DNA from: Acetobacter garciniae | Lineage (GTDB): Bacteria; Pseudomonadota; Alphaproteobacteria; Acetobacterales; Acetobacteraceae | Assembly (NCBI RefSeq): GCF_017377735.1 | Contig: NZ_JAFVMH010000003.1 | Span: 124,001 to 188,000 of the forward strand | Length of the DNA: 64,000 nt | Reading direction: 5' to 3' | In this document: positions 1-8,425 of the stretch, piece after piece | Numbering within the stretch: position 1 is the stretch's first letter | Layout: each line of letters starts with the position of its first letter | Program-made: the position numbers and the translations under genes | Notes under the pieces: model-generated | Seen by the model: only the letters and a program-made list of their open reading frames with translations | Database searches by the model: none | What the model was told of the DNA's origin: nothing

Positions 1-757
1 AGGCGGGAATAAGCCATTTGGCCTGCGCCACCCTGTAGCCTTGCAGCACGATCCATACGCTGGAGAACAGCACCTCGCTCAAAAACGTGGCGCAGGCGGC
101 CGGTTCCGAGAAGGAGGCGTTGATGCGCGGCATGGGCCCTGCCGTCTGGGTCTTGAGAACCGACCAGCCGGGGTTGGAATAGAAAAAAATGTCAGGGTAG
201 GGAACGCCGGCCAGCCGGTGGGCAAGCTGCCACAGGCAGATGGCGACCACGCACCACCCGCCGATCAGGAAGGTGCGGTACAGCCGCTCGATACGGATAT
301 CGCTGCGGGTCAGGAACCGTGCGGCAACCACTAGGAAGCTGGCGTTCACGGCCAGATAGATATCTTGCGAGATATTGCCGAAACTGGGGGCCAGCAAAAC
401 GCGCCCGCCGACGGAATCCCCCTTCTGCGGCCAGACCATGACCTGGTTCATGAACAGGCGCGGCATGATGATCGAACCCAGCAGGGTCCATGTCACGACA
501 AGAAGAAAGGGCAGGCACAGCGCCATCACTGGCCTGTCGCCGGGGTAGCGCACGCCCATGGCGAATTGCAGCAGCACATAGCTCATGAACGCCATGGCGG
601 GCACCATGGTGGGCTGCACGCCAAGCCCGCCCAGTACAAGGGCCGCCGCCGCAGGCAGGATACCGGCGAGCATCAGCACCTGGAGTATTCTGAAAGGACG
701 TGTCCACAACACCAGGCAGAGCGGAAACAAGATCATCCCGACTATTGGAACCGTCAT
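1..757 (-). CDS. Wzy/GumE-like exopolysaccharide polymerase, C-terminus missing
   Basis: The 252 codons present encode a very hydrophobic protein beginning MTVPIVGMILFPLC, with at least five membrane-spanning stretches separated by short basic loops and one larger loop (around MNQVMVWPQKGD). This pattern fits a polysaccharide polymerase or O-antigen-ligase-type integral inner-membrane protein, which would join lipid-linked repeat units on the periplasmic face. The start is supported by an AGGGG Shine-Dalgarno nine bases upstream. The gene lies 48 bases downstream of the neighbouring glycosyltransferase on the same strand, at the far end of the left arm of the exopolysaccharide cluster. The window edge removes the rest. 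The polymerase role is inferred from topology and context; Wzy proteins have little sequence conservation, so another membrane protein such as an acyltransferase remains possible. Confidence 0.6.
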   Translation of the reverse strand, partial: MTVPIVGMILFPLCLVLWTRPFRILQVLMLAGILPAAAALVLGGLGVQPTMVPAMAFMSYVLLQFAMGVRYPGDRPVMALCLPFLLVVTWTLLGSIIMPRLFMNQVMVWPQKGDSVGGRVLLAPSFGNISQDIYLAVNASFLVVAARFLTRSDIRIERLYRTFLIGGWCVVAICLWQLAHRLAGVPYPDIFFYSNPGWSVLKTQTAGPMPRINASFSEPAACATFLSEVLFSSVWIVLQGYRVAQAKWLIPA

Positions 758-805
758 CGCGCGTAACCCCTGGCGTTGCTGTGATATCCCCTGTGCTGGT
801 GTTGT

Positions 806-2005
806 CTAGGCGTCGCAGCTTGCCTCCACCCCGAACGGGCGCAGGTCGTGCATGGCCTGTTCGACCACGCGCAGCATGGACTGGCGGAAGGCTGGCTGTG
901 AAAAACGCTGGGCATTGGCGCGGCAGGCCTGCGGGGTGATCCGCGCCTCCATGCTCTCGAACTCCGCCACGGCGGCCATGATGGCGTCACAACTCTGGTG
1001 GTTGAAGAAAACGCCGGTCGGGCCGCCGCTTTCCCCGTCCTCGCGCACGATGTCGCGCGCCCCCCCGCGCCCCAGGACGATCAGCGGCGTGCCGCAGGCC
1101 TGCGCCTCCACCATCGCGATGCCGAAATCCTCTTCCGCCCCGAACACGAAGGCGCGGGCCTGCTGCATCAGGTGCAGCACTTCCGTATCGGTTATGCGGC
1201 CGTGCAAAACGATATTGGGGGCGTTGCCCGCAAGGGCTGCGATCCGTTCGCGTTCCGGCCCGTCACCCGCCACGTGCAGAACCTTGCCCGGCATGCGCAG
1301 GAAGGCCTCCACCACCAGGTCCACACGTTTGTAGGGAACCAGGCGCGAGATCACGGCGTAATCCTTGCGTGGGTGGTCCGTGGCGTCAAAGCGCTGCGTG
1401 TCCACCGGCGGATAGACCACGACCGCTTCGCGCCGGTAGACTTTCCTGATCCTGCGCGCAATATAGCTGGAATTGGCGACAAACACGTCCACCCCGGCGG
1501 CGGAGCGTACATCCCAGTTGCGCAGGCGGTGCAGCAGCCAGCGTGCATACAGCCCGCGCACGCCGCGCTGCATGCCGCCCTGGCGCAGATAGGCGGCCTG
1601 CATGTCCCATGCGTAGCGCATGGGCGAATGAACGTAGCAGATATGGATCTGGTCGGGTCCGGTTATCACGCCCTTGGCGCAGGCATGGTTGCTGGAAATC
1701 ACCAGGTCGAACCCCGCTAGGTCGAGCTGTTCGACGGCAAGTGGCATCAGGCCCAGATAGTTGCGAAAATGCCCGCGTGCGAAGGGAAGCTTCTGGATGA
1801 ACGTAGTATGCACCGCCCGTCCGCCCAGCATGGCGCGTTCGGCAGTAGGCATGAAATCGACAATGGCGAACAGTTCGGCCTGGGGGAAGAGGATCAGCAA
1901 CTGTTCCACCACCCGTTCGGAGCCGGCATAATGTTCGAGCCATTCATGCACGATGGCGACACGCATGGCCTTGGGGCCCTGTTCCGCCGGACGGACGACA
2001 TTCAT
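806..2005 (-). CDS. GT4-family glycosyltransferase of the exopolysaccharide cluster
   Basis: A 399-residue GT-B fold glycosyltransferase that would add a sugar to the lipid-linked repeat unit at the cytoplasmic face of the membrane. The N-terminus has the family signature RVAIVHEWLEHYAGSERVVE, followed by ISSNHACAKG and YVHSPMRYAWD. The C-terminal half has the nucleotide-sugar-binding segment with VEAFLRMPGKVLHVAGDG and EDFGIAMVEAQACGTPLI, whose E-x7-E-like spacing is typical of GT4 enzymes. The start chosen follows GAGAGG with six bases of spacing; an internal ATG at 1966 (MRVAIVHEW) would also give a complete domain. The specific sugar (mannose, glucose or rhamnose in acetan-type polymers) cannot be read from the sequence. 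Confidence 0.88.
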   Translation of the reverse strand: MNVVRPAEQGPKAMRVAIVHEWLEHYAGSERVVEQLLILFPQAELFAIVDFMPTAERAMLGGRAVHTTFIQKLPFARGHFRNYLGLMPLAVEQLDLAGFDLVISSNHACAKGVITGPDQIHICYVHSPMRYAWDMQAAYLRQGGMQRGVRGLYARWLLHRLRNWDVRSAAGVDVFVANSSYIARRIRKVYRREAVVVYPPVDTQRFDATDHPRKDYAVISRLVPYKRVDLVVEAFLRMPGKVLHVAGDGPERERIAALAGNAPNIVLHGRITDTEVLHLMQQARAFVFGAEEDFGIAMVEAQACGTPLIVLGRGGARDIVREDGESGGPTGVFFNHQSCDAIMAAVAEFESMEARITPQACRANAQRFSQPAFRQSMLRVVEQAMHDLRPFGVEASCDA

Positions 2006-2120
2006 GGGCTGCCTCTCTGCTTGGTGGCATCCGCGTGGGCGGCGTGGGCACATGCCGCGTGCGTTACAGGTTAAGAGACTGGACGTTACCGATATTTTCA
2101 GGCATCAGCAGGACTCCGGC

Positions 2121-2309
2121 GTGCCATACACAGGACATCGACCTTTGGCTCTGAAAACCCAGCAGGACACATCGACCGACACTCCCACTCCCCGGACGCG
2201 CCCTACCCCGCCAGACCGGCTGAAAAGCGCGCGCGGTATCGTCATAGGGCTTTTCCTGGGTCTGGTACTCTGGGGCCTGCTGATCGCGGGTTTCCTGTTG
2301 TTCAGGTAA
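2121..2309 (+). CDS. Small single-pass membrane protein (62 aa)
   Basis: This short gene starts with GTG preceded by AGGA at seven bases. It encodes a Thr/Pro/Arg-rich hydrophilic N-terminus (TPTPRTRPTPPDRLKSARG) and ends in one strong membrane helix (IVIGLFLGLVLWGLLIAGFL). It runs opposite to its neighbours: it is divergent from the GT4 gene and convergent with the GumB-like gene, whose stop is 13 bases away. No function is recognised. Positive residues before the helix suggest the N-terminus is cytoplasmic. The ordered TM pattern and the ribosome site argue that it is real, but shortness makes it uncertain. Confidence 0.5.
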   Translation: MPYTGHRPLALKTQQDTSTDTPTPRTRPTPPDRLKSARGIVIGLFLGLVLWGLLIAGFLLFR

Positions 2310-2322
2310 ACGCCTGAATCCT

Positions 2323-2916
2323 TTAAAAGTGCCGTTCGTAAATCTTGATAACGTCACCAGGCTTCACATAATCGTAAGGCTTGAGATACCCCACGACCGT
2401 ATGGTCCCCTTCCTGGCGGGCGACATAGGCGCGGCTTTCCAGGGCGCGATAGGTGAACCCGCCCCCCGCCGCCACCGCCGTCAGCAGGGTCATGCCCGGC
2501 TGGTAGGGATACTGCCCGGGCTTTGCCACTTCCCCCAGCACGGAGACCAGGCGGTAGGCCGTGATCTCGACCGAGACACTGGGCGTGCGCAGCATATGGG
2601 CGGCCTGCAGGGCCTTGCTGACCTGTTCTGCGAATTCCTCGGTCGTGAGACCCGCCGCCTGCAGGCTGCCCGCGACCGGAAAGGCCACCTTGCCAGCGCT
2701 ATCGACCCGGAAGTCCGAGGTGAACTGGTCCTGTTCATACGTCATGACGCGAATTTCATCATCGACGCCCAGCCGGTACTGGTTGGGATCATAGGGGGGG
2801 ACGGGCTTGAGCCCCGACCCGGGCGCGCAGCCCGCAAGCAGGCCGCCAAGGGCACCCATCATCACCGAACGCCGCAGAATGGCGGAGCGGCTGGTTCCTG
2901 AACAGGTCGTCGGCAT
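2323..2916 (-). CDS. GumB/Wza-like polysaccharide export lipoprotein
   Basis: A 197-residue outer-membrane polysaccharide export protein. After a short basic start (MPTTCSGTSRSAILRR) comes a hydrophobic stretch ending in the lipobox LLAGC, so the mature protein should be lipid-anchored. The Poly_export domain follows (YRLGVDDEIRVMTYEQDQFTSDFRVDSAGKVAFPVAGSLQ), then an SLBB-type segment (VSVLGEVAKPGQYPYQPGMT) and the closing VKPGDVIKIYERHF. The length matches the short GumB type, not the roughly 380-residue Wza. The start was chosen for a perfect AGGAGG nine bases upstream. It lies 67 bases after the beta-barrel gene, in the same arm. With the GumC/Wzc-like kinase across the divergent promoter it would form the trans-envelope export channel. 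Confidence 0.88.
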   Translation of the reverse strand: MPTTCSGTSRSAILRRSVMMGALGGLLAGCAPGSGLKPVPPYDPNQYRLGVDDEIRVMTYEQDQFTSDFRVDSAGKVAFPVAGSLQAAGLTTEEFAEQVSKALQAAHMLRTPSVSVEITAYRLVSVLGEVAKPGQYPYQPGMTLLTAVAAGGGFTYRALESRAYVARQEGDHTVVGYLKPYDYVKPGDVIKIYERHF

Positions 2917-2982
2917 ACGTCGTATCCTCCTGTCATGGTCTTTTACAAGAACGCGAACCAGATCGCCCAAGGCGTGGGGCGG

Positions 2983-4299
2983 TTACAGGGCCAGATGCAG
3001 CCTGACCATGACGGTGTTGACCGGGAACGACCCGCTGCCCACCGTGTTCTGGCTGCTGAAGTCATAATTGGCCGACAGGCTCATGTGCCGGTTGATGCGC
3101 CATTCGGCACCGGCACCCACGCCATAGAAAGTCTGGTTGTTACGTGCCTGATAAAGAGTTGTGTTTTCTAGAAAGCTCGGAGCGGCGGGATAGTTCGCTT
3201 TCTGGATCTGCCCGTAGGCAGAAAAAATGATATTGCGCTGATAGGCGTGCCTGACGCCGATCCGCGCACCGGTAAAGGTGTACCCCACCACGTTTTCGAA
3301 CGCGCTGTCCTCGATCCCGTGGCGAACGCTTGCCGTGACGGTTGTCAGCCGCGTGGGCAGCCAGCTCAGCTCGCCCTCCGCGATCGGGGAATTGATGACA
3401 CTATAGGCCCCGGCCCGGTAACGCCGTGTCTGGTACCCTACCAGGGCGCGAAAACGCAGCGGCCCGCGCTGGCCGAAATCATACCCTGCCAGAATGGCCG
3501 CGCCGTTGGAATCGCGCGAAGGGGCGTTGTCGAGCTGGTTCTGGTAGCGGATTTCCGTGCCCTGCAACACCAGCAGGATATGGCTGTCCTGGCGCAGTTC
3601 GTACTGCGCCGTCACCCCTTGCGAAATCAGCACGCGGTCGCGGTAGCTTTGCGTGGGCTGCAGGGCGGAAGGGGTAAAGTAATCGAAATGGTAACGCTGG
3701 ATGCCACCTTGGGGAATGAAGCTCAGCCGCCCGTGGGTGGTGGCGGTGTAGCTGGCCCGTATGTCGTCCACCTGGTAGGGCACGGGGCGACCCAGGACCA
3801 GCGCACCCAGGTCGGTCGGCGTCTGGACGAGGGAGAGATGCGTATAGGCCGCGCCGATCGTATCGTGCCCGAAATCATGCACCCCGCCCAGATTGGCCGT
3901 CCAGTTCGTGCGGTTCTGGATACTGCGTGACGGGTAGCGGGTATCGTCAACGCCGATGGCGCCATGCACCTGGTCGCGCTGGCCCCAGCGGGCCACGGCG
4001 CTCAGATTGGCCTGGGTCGAAACCACGGCACTGGAATGCCCGCCCACAAGGCGGTCCACGTTGGTGTCATAGCCTTCCGCCTCGGACGCGTCGGCATCGA
4101 TGCGCAGGGGCCCGATGCGTTTGCCCAGCGGGGTATAGGCCTCTGTCGCGCGGATCTGGGCGGGTTCTTGCTCCAGGTCGCCCGCACCGCTGCCAATGGC
4201 GGGAAAATAGGTGTCGATAACCTGAGCAAATGCGCCGTGGGCCAAAAAAAACTGGGCAGGAGCAGTCAGGCTCAGCCCGATGACCATGAATTTGCGCAC
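2983..4299 (-). CDS. Outer-membrane beta-barrel protein of the exopolysaccharide cluster
   Basis: A 438-residue exported protein with a clear signal peptide (MRKFMVIGLSLTAPAQFFLA, cleavage near AHGAFA-Q) and many alternating amphipathic strands ending in VNTVMVRLHLAL, a C-terminal aromatic/aliphatic strand of barrel proteins. It resembles the outer-membrane beta-barrel (OMP_b-brl) proteins frequently found beside Wza/GumB genes in alphaproteobacterial exopolysaccharide operons. The start is a GTG at 4299 preceded by GGTAGGAT; a TTG at 4314 is the only longer option and has no better site. It is the first gene of the left arm, transcribed from the divergent intergenic region shared with the priming transferase. 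Role in export or surface attachment is inferred from position. Confidence 0.72.
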   Translation of the reverse strand: MRKFMVIGLSLTAPAQFFLAHGAFAQVIDTYFPAIGSGAGDLEQEPAQIRATEAYTPLGKRIGPLRIDADASEAEGYDTNVDRLVGGHSSAVVSTQANLSAVARWGQRDQVHGAIGVDDTRYPSRSIQNRTNWTANLGGVHDFGHDTIGAAYTHLSLVQTPTDLGALVLGRPVPYQVDDIRASYTATTHGRLSFIPQGGIQRYHFDYFTPSALQPTQSYRDRVLISQGVTAQYELRQDSHILLVLQGTEIRYQNQLDNAPSRDSNGAAILAGYDFGQRGPLRFRALVGYQTRRYRAGAYSVINSPIAEGELSWLPTRLTTVTASVRHGIEDSAFENVVGYTFTGARIGVRHAYQRNIIFSAYGQIQKANYPAAPSFLENTTLYQARNNQTFYGVGAGAEWRINRHMSLSANYDFSSQNTVGSGSFPVNTVMVRLHLAL

Positions 4300-4687
4300 C
4301 GGATATCCTACCAATCACTCATCACGGAATGGATGAAAAAAGCAGTTGTCTTGTAAAAACTGCCCAATATGCATTTTTCTTTTTCATTGCCGTGGAGAAC
4401 GGCCGTCATGCCCGCCCGGTTGCATGGCCTTTGGTCGACCTTTCCCCAACGTGGGCGATATTTGCATGCTTCCCTGACGGCCAGGATGTCACGTTTACGT
4501 TATCTCTGAAAAAACTTTTTTTTAACTATCGCACGAAACTCGGATCAACGCTGCCACGTATAGGGCCTGTCATGGCCAGACGGACGGGCAGGACCCGCGG
4601 TCCCCCCTGTTATGGACAGGCAAGGTAAAATTCCCACCGCATCACAGACTCTGTCCCTGCCTTTACGTCATCATACGGGAGCATATC
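4300..4687. promoter_or_regulatory. Divergent intergenic region of the exopolysaccharide cluster
   Basis: About 390 bases separate the two divergent arms. The stretch is clearly richer in A/T than its surroundings, with runs such as CTTTTTTTTAAC near 4515-4527 and TTTTTCTTTTTCATTG near 4374-4389. It therefore probably carries both promoters. I could not define convincing -35/-10 pairs or a regulator site by eye. The right-arm gene has GGGAG six to seven bases before its ATG. Confidence 0.55.
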
Positions 4688-6145
4688 ATGGGTGCCCAGG
4701 TTTCTCAGGCGGCAGTCGGGCCGACGACTACGACCCTCTCCTACGACGGCGCCCCCCTGCGCGATGGCGATGATATCGCTTTTCCCGCAAAACAGCTTTG
4801 GCATATCCATCTTTCCTGCGTGACGGGGCTGGTCGCGGCGGACTGCATTGCCGCCATCCTTTCCATGGGGGCGGAAGGCACGGTGCTGCAGGCCAATATT
4901 CATGACATCGAACGGGGCGTTTTTACCTATTCCGTCCTGTTTCTTTTCATGATCGGGTATTTCCTTTACCAGCGCCATTATACGGATCGTCCGCCCTTCT
5001 GGCAGGAATCGGCCCAGGTAATCGGTGCGGCCATGGTGGCGGCCTGCGTGTTCGCGGGGCTGAACTGGCCCGCGCCGCCAACACTTGCAGCCCTTATGCC
5101 GTTCATTCTCTTTCCCATCATCGATCTGACATTGCGGCAGGCGACCAAGAGGTTTCTGCATCGCTTCGGCTTGTGGCGCATTCCCGTGCTGCTGGCGGGG
5201 GAGCCTGAAGCCTGTGCCCGCGCCATAGAAATTTTCTCCTCCGAGCGCTTTCCGGGCCTGCGTTCGGCGGGGTGCGTGTCATCCTCGCGCCTGCTGGGCA
5301 TGTCGGCCGAAGCCCTGCGCGGCATGCTGGTGGCACGGCAGGGGGCTGCGCGCCTGCTGCTGGTGATCGACAGCCACGACTATCACGGCCAGGCGGTGAT
5401 AGAGCATATCGCGCGCACACGCGTGCCATTTTCGCTTATGCCGCCGCTGGGCGGGCTGCCGCTGGACCACGGGTGCCAGTCCTATTTCAGCCATGACGGC
5501 ATGGTCATGTCCTTTCGCAGCAAGCTCGACCGCCCGCTGTACCAGGGTGCGAAAATCGCGCTGGACCTGTTCGCGGCGTCGCTGATCCTGCTGGCCATCC
5601 TGCCGGTCCTGGCCATTGTCTATATCCTGGTGCGCCTGGACGGCGGGCCGGCGGTGTTCGGGCATATGCGCGTGGGCCGCAACGGGCGGGCGTTCCGTTG
5701 CCTGAAGTTCCGTACCATGGCGGTCGATGCGGATGCCGCTTTGGCCGAACTGCTGGCAAACGATGCCACGGCGGCGGCGGAATGGGCGGCCACCCGCAAG
5801 CTGACATCCGACCCGCGCGTAACCCCCATCGGCCGCGTCCTGCGCAAGACCAGCCTGGACGAATTGCCCCAGGTCTTCAATGTCCTGCGCCTGGAAATGA
5901 GCCTGGTGGGCCCGCGCCCGATCGTGGCGGCGGAGGAAGTCCATTACGGCAAGGACATGGCGTACTACACCGCGACCCGCCCGGGCATTACGGGGCTGTG
6001 GCAGGTCAGCGGGCGGAGCGACACGTCCTATGTGCGGCGCGTGCAGCTCGACAACTGGTATGTCCGCAACTGGAGCCTGTGGCGCGATATCGTGATCTTG
6101 GTGAAAACCGTTCCCGCAGTCCTGGCGCAAAAAGGCGCGCGGTAA
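4688..6145 (+). CDS. aceA: Undecaprenyl-phosphate glucose-1-phosphate transferase (AceA/GumD type)
   Basis: This inner-membrane enzyme starts repeat-unit synthesis by moving a hexose-1-phosphate, expected to be glucose-1-phosphate from UDP-glucose, onto undecaprenyl phosphate. The 485 residues show the polyprenyl glycosylphosphotransferase layout: N-terminal membrane helices (about 40-145), a central soluble domain, one helix near 290-315, and the catalytic bacterial-transferase domain. The latter has KFRTM (340-344), DELPQ (391-395), GPRP (408-411) and GITGLWQVSGR (434-444). It heads the right arm and is followed 40 bases later by the chain-length kinase. The name follows the acetan gene of Komagataeibacter and is not isocitrate lyase aceA. 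A galactose-specific relative cannot be excluded. Confidence 0.82.
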   Translation: MGAQVSQAAVGPTTTTLSYDGAPLRDGDDIAFPAKQLWHIHLSCVTGLVAADCIAAILSMGAEGTVLQANIHDIERGVFTYSVLFLFMIGYFLYQRHYTDRPPFWQESAQVIGAAMVAACVFAGLNWPAPPTLAALMPFILFPIIDLTLRQATKRFLHRFGLWRIPVLLAGEPEACARAIEIFSSERFPGLRSAGCVSSSRLLGMSAEALRGMLVARQGAARLLLVIDSHDYHGQAVIEHIARTRVPFSLMPPLGGLPLDHGCQSYFSHDGMVMSFRSKLDRPLYQGAKIALDLFAASLILLAILPVLAIVYILVRLDGGPAVFGHMRVGRNGRAFRCLKFRTMAVDADAALAELLANDATAAAEWAATRKLTSDPRVTPIGRVLRKTSLDELPQVFNVLRLEMSLVGPRPIVAAEEVHYGKDMAYYTATRPGITGLWQVSGRSDTSYVRRVQLDNWYVRNWSLWRDIVILVKTVPAVLAQKGAR

Positions 6146-6185
6146 AAAAAACCGCCACGCGCCAGCCCTTTTTCGGAGGACGCAT

Positions 6186-8420
6186 GTGATGACGACGCTT
6201 CAACTGCCATCATCCTATACCAATGCCCCGCCGGACCCGATGGCGGGGCAACACGTATCGCCGCTGCATGCCTTCACCATCATGAACCGCCACCGGCTGG
6301 CCCTGGGGGCGGTGGCGCTGGCCATTGCCATACCGGCGGGGATCGGGATCTTCTCGCTCAAGCCCTATTACAATGCGTCCTCGATCCTGATCGTGGGCAC
6401 GCGGCAGGCCCCTTTTCGCGATCTTCAGGCCACCGTGTCCCAGCCCGAGATCGACACCGTGGCGGTCAATAGTGAGGTCAGCATCCTGCGCAGCCCCGCC
6501 ATTGCCAGCGCGGTCGTGCGCAAGCTGGACCTGACCCATGACCCCGTGGTCCGCGCGGCCATGGAAAGCGTGCCCCTGCCCAGGCGGATCATCAACGCCG
6601 TCACGGGGTTTTTCGTCCGCCCCGCCCCCGTGCCCCCCCTGACGGAGGAAGAGCGCGTGCAGGCCGTGGGCGGCATGCTGGATCACTGGGTGACCATCCT
6701 CAATGACGGGCGGTCCTATATCATCACCATTACCGCCAGCACGGGGGATGCACGCACCAGTGCGCGGATCGCCAACGCCTATGCCGATGTCTATCTGGAC
6801 TTCAAGCGCCACATGAAGGTGTCGGCCACCTGGCAGGCCAACGCGCTGCTGGACGAACAGATCGCCCCGCTGCGTGAACGCCTGCGCAAGGCCGAACAGG
6901 CGGTGCAGGCCTTCCGCGAGAAGAACGGCCTGATCGCCGCCGAACTGGAACGCTCCCCCATGGGCAATGCCGCCAATGGCGATGGCGGGGGCGGCACGGT
7001 TACAGACCAGCAACTGACCCAGATGAACCACGAACTGATCCTGGCCCGGGCGGACCTTGAAGTACGCCGCGCACGGTATGACGAGGTACGCAACGCCGTG
7101 CGCACCGGCAGCCTGGACAGCATTCCCGATGCCGTGTCTTCCCCCCTTATCCAGCAGCTTCAGGCACAGGAAGCCCAGATCAGCAGCAAGGCGGCAAGCC
7201 TTGGCCAGGTGATGATGGATGGCAACCCCACCTTGCAGTCCACCCGGGCGGCGGCAGCCCAGGTCCGTAGCCGGATCGCTGCCGAAGTCCACCATATCGC
7301 CAGCAGTGCCGCCAAGGAACTTGCAAGTGCCGAAGCGCGCGTGAAGGCCCTTTCCGCCGCCGTGGACAAGTTGCAGGAACAGGTGACCGCCGAGAACGAA
7401 GCCGACGTGACCCTGCGCCAGCTCCAGAGCGAGGCCACGGCGGCGCGCACCGTCTACCAGGATTATCTGGGCCGCTTTGCCCAGACCTCCACCCAGGCGG
7501 AACTCCAGGTGGCGGAGGCCGAACTGATCTCGCGCGCGGCCCCGCCGCTGGATGCATCCGGCCCGCCGCGCAAGCAGTATATGGCCATTGCCGTGCTGTT
7601 CGCGCTGATGGTGGGGGCAGGCACCACCCTTGTCATCGACCGCACCCGCAAGGGTGTGCGCTCCACGGCGGAACTGGACGCCATTCCCGGGCTGTTCGCG
7701 CTCGGGCTGGTGCCCGCCTTTACCGGCCCGCTGGTGCGCCAGTACACCGGGCGGCACCGTTCGGTGTATCTGGAAACCGTGGAATCCATTCGCAGCGTGC
7801 TGTCCTTCGGGCATAGCCGTTTCCGCGCCAAGGTGGTGCTGGTGACATCGGCCGAACATGCCGAAGGCAAGACCACCTTCGCCCTGTCACTGGCCGCCAA
7901 TACCGGGCGGGGCGGGCAACGCGCGCTGGTGATCGACTGCGATATCCGTAACCCTTCGGCCATGCGCGTCATGGGTGCGCTCAGCGTGCCGCATGACAGC
8001 CAGGTGCCCGTGGACCCGCTGCTGGTAGGACTGGAACGCGACGTGCTGCCGGGCGTGGATATCCTGACCCCTGCGGGCATGGCCCAGCGCGAAGGCCGGG
8101 CCATGCTCTCGCCCGAGGAAGTCAGGCGCATTCTCGCCCAGGTCAGTTCGCAATACGACCTGATCCTGCTCGACACGCCGCCCGCACTGGCATTCCCCGA
8201 CGCGGCAGTGCTGTCGCGGCTGACCGATGGCGTGGTGATGGTGGTCAAATGGGGCCACACCTCTGCTGCAACGCTGGTGCAGGCCATGCGCACGCTGCAC
8301 AGCTACGATGCCCGCACCCTGGGGGCCGTGCTGACCCAGGCCCCACCCGAAGGGCTGGATGAGGCCGAGAAACATCCTTTCCGTATCTACAACCATTATG
8401 GATTGCTGCCACGGGGCTGA
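6186..8420 (+). CDS. GumC/Wzc-like chain-length determinant with tyrosine-kinase domain
   Basis: A 744-residue inner-membrane co-polymerase that controls chain length and export. It has an N-terminal helix (about 30-55), a long periplasmic Wzz domain with coiled-coil heptads (about 210-440), a second helix near 465-485, and a cytoplasmic BY-kinase-like ATPase. The Walker A region reads SAEHAEGKTTFA, the A' motif VIDCDIRNP and Walker B DLILLDTPPAL. The Walker A loop departs from the usual SAxPGEGKS. The C-terminus has only two tyrosines (RIYNHYGLL) instead of the Tyr cluster of Wzc. GGAGG precedes the GTG/ATG pair at 6186/6189. Six bases separate it from the next glycosyltransferase, indicating one transcript. 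Confidence 0.87.
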   Translation: MMTTLQLPSSYTNAPPDPMAGQHVSPLHAFTIMNRHRLALGAVALAIAIPAGIGIFSLKPYYNASSILIVGTRQAPFRDLQATVSQPEIDTVAVNSEVSILRSPAIASAVVRKLDLTHDPVVRAAMESVPLPRRIINAVTGFFVRPAPVPPLTEEERVQAVGGMLDHWVTILNDGRSYIITITASTGDARTSARIANAYADVYLDFKRHMKVSATWQANALLDEQIAPLRERLRKAEQAVQAFREKNGLIAAELERSPMGNAANGDGGGGTVTDQQLTQMNHELILARADLEVRRARYDEVRNAVRTGSLDSIPDAVSSPLIQQLQAQEAQISSKAASLGQVMMDGNPTLQSTRAAAAQVRSRIAAEVHHIASSAAKELASAEARVKALSAAVDKLQEQVTAENEADVTLRQLQSEATAARTVYQDYLGRFAQTSTQAELQVAEAELISRAAPPLDASGPPRKQYMAIAVLFALMVGAGTTLVIDRTRKGVRSTAELDAIPGLFALGLVPAFTGPLVRQYTGRHRSVYLETVESIRSVLSFGHSRFRAKVVLVTSAEHAEGKTTFALSLAANTGRGGQRALVIDCDIRNPSAMRVMGALSVPHDSQVPVDPLLVGLERDVLPGVDILTPAGMAQREGRAMLSPEEVRRILAQVSSQYDLILLDTPPALAFPDAAVLSRLTDGVVMVVKWGHTSAATLVQAMRTLHSYDARTLGAVLTQAPPEGLDEAEKHPFRIYNHYGLLPRG

Positions 8421-8425
8421 CACAT

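Noticed and set aside
4329..4628. 99-codon frame in the divergent exopolysaccharide promoter region
   Set aside because: No ribosome site and no domain; it lies in A/T-rich promoter DNA.
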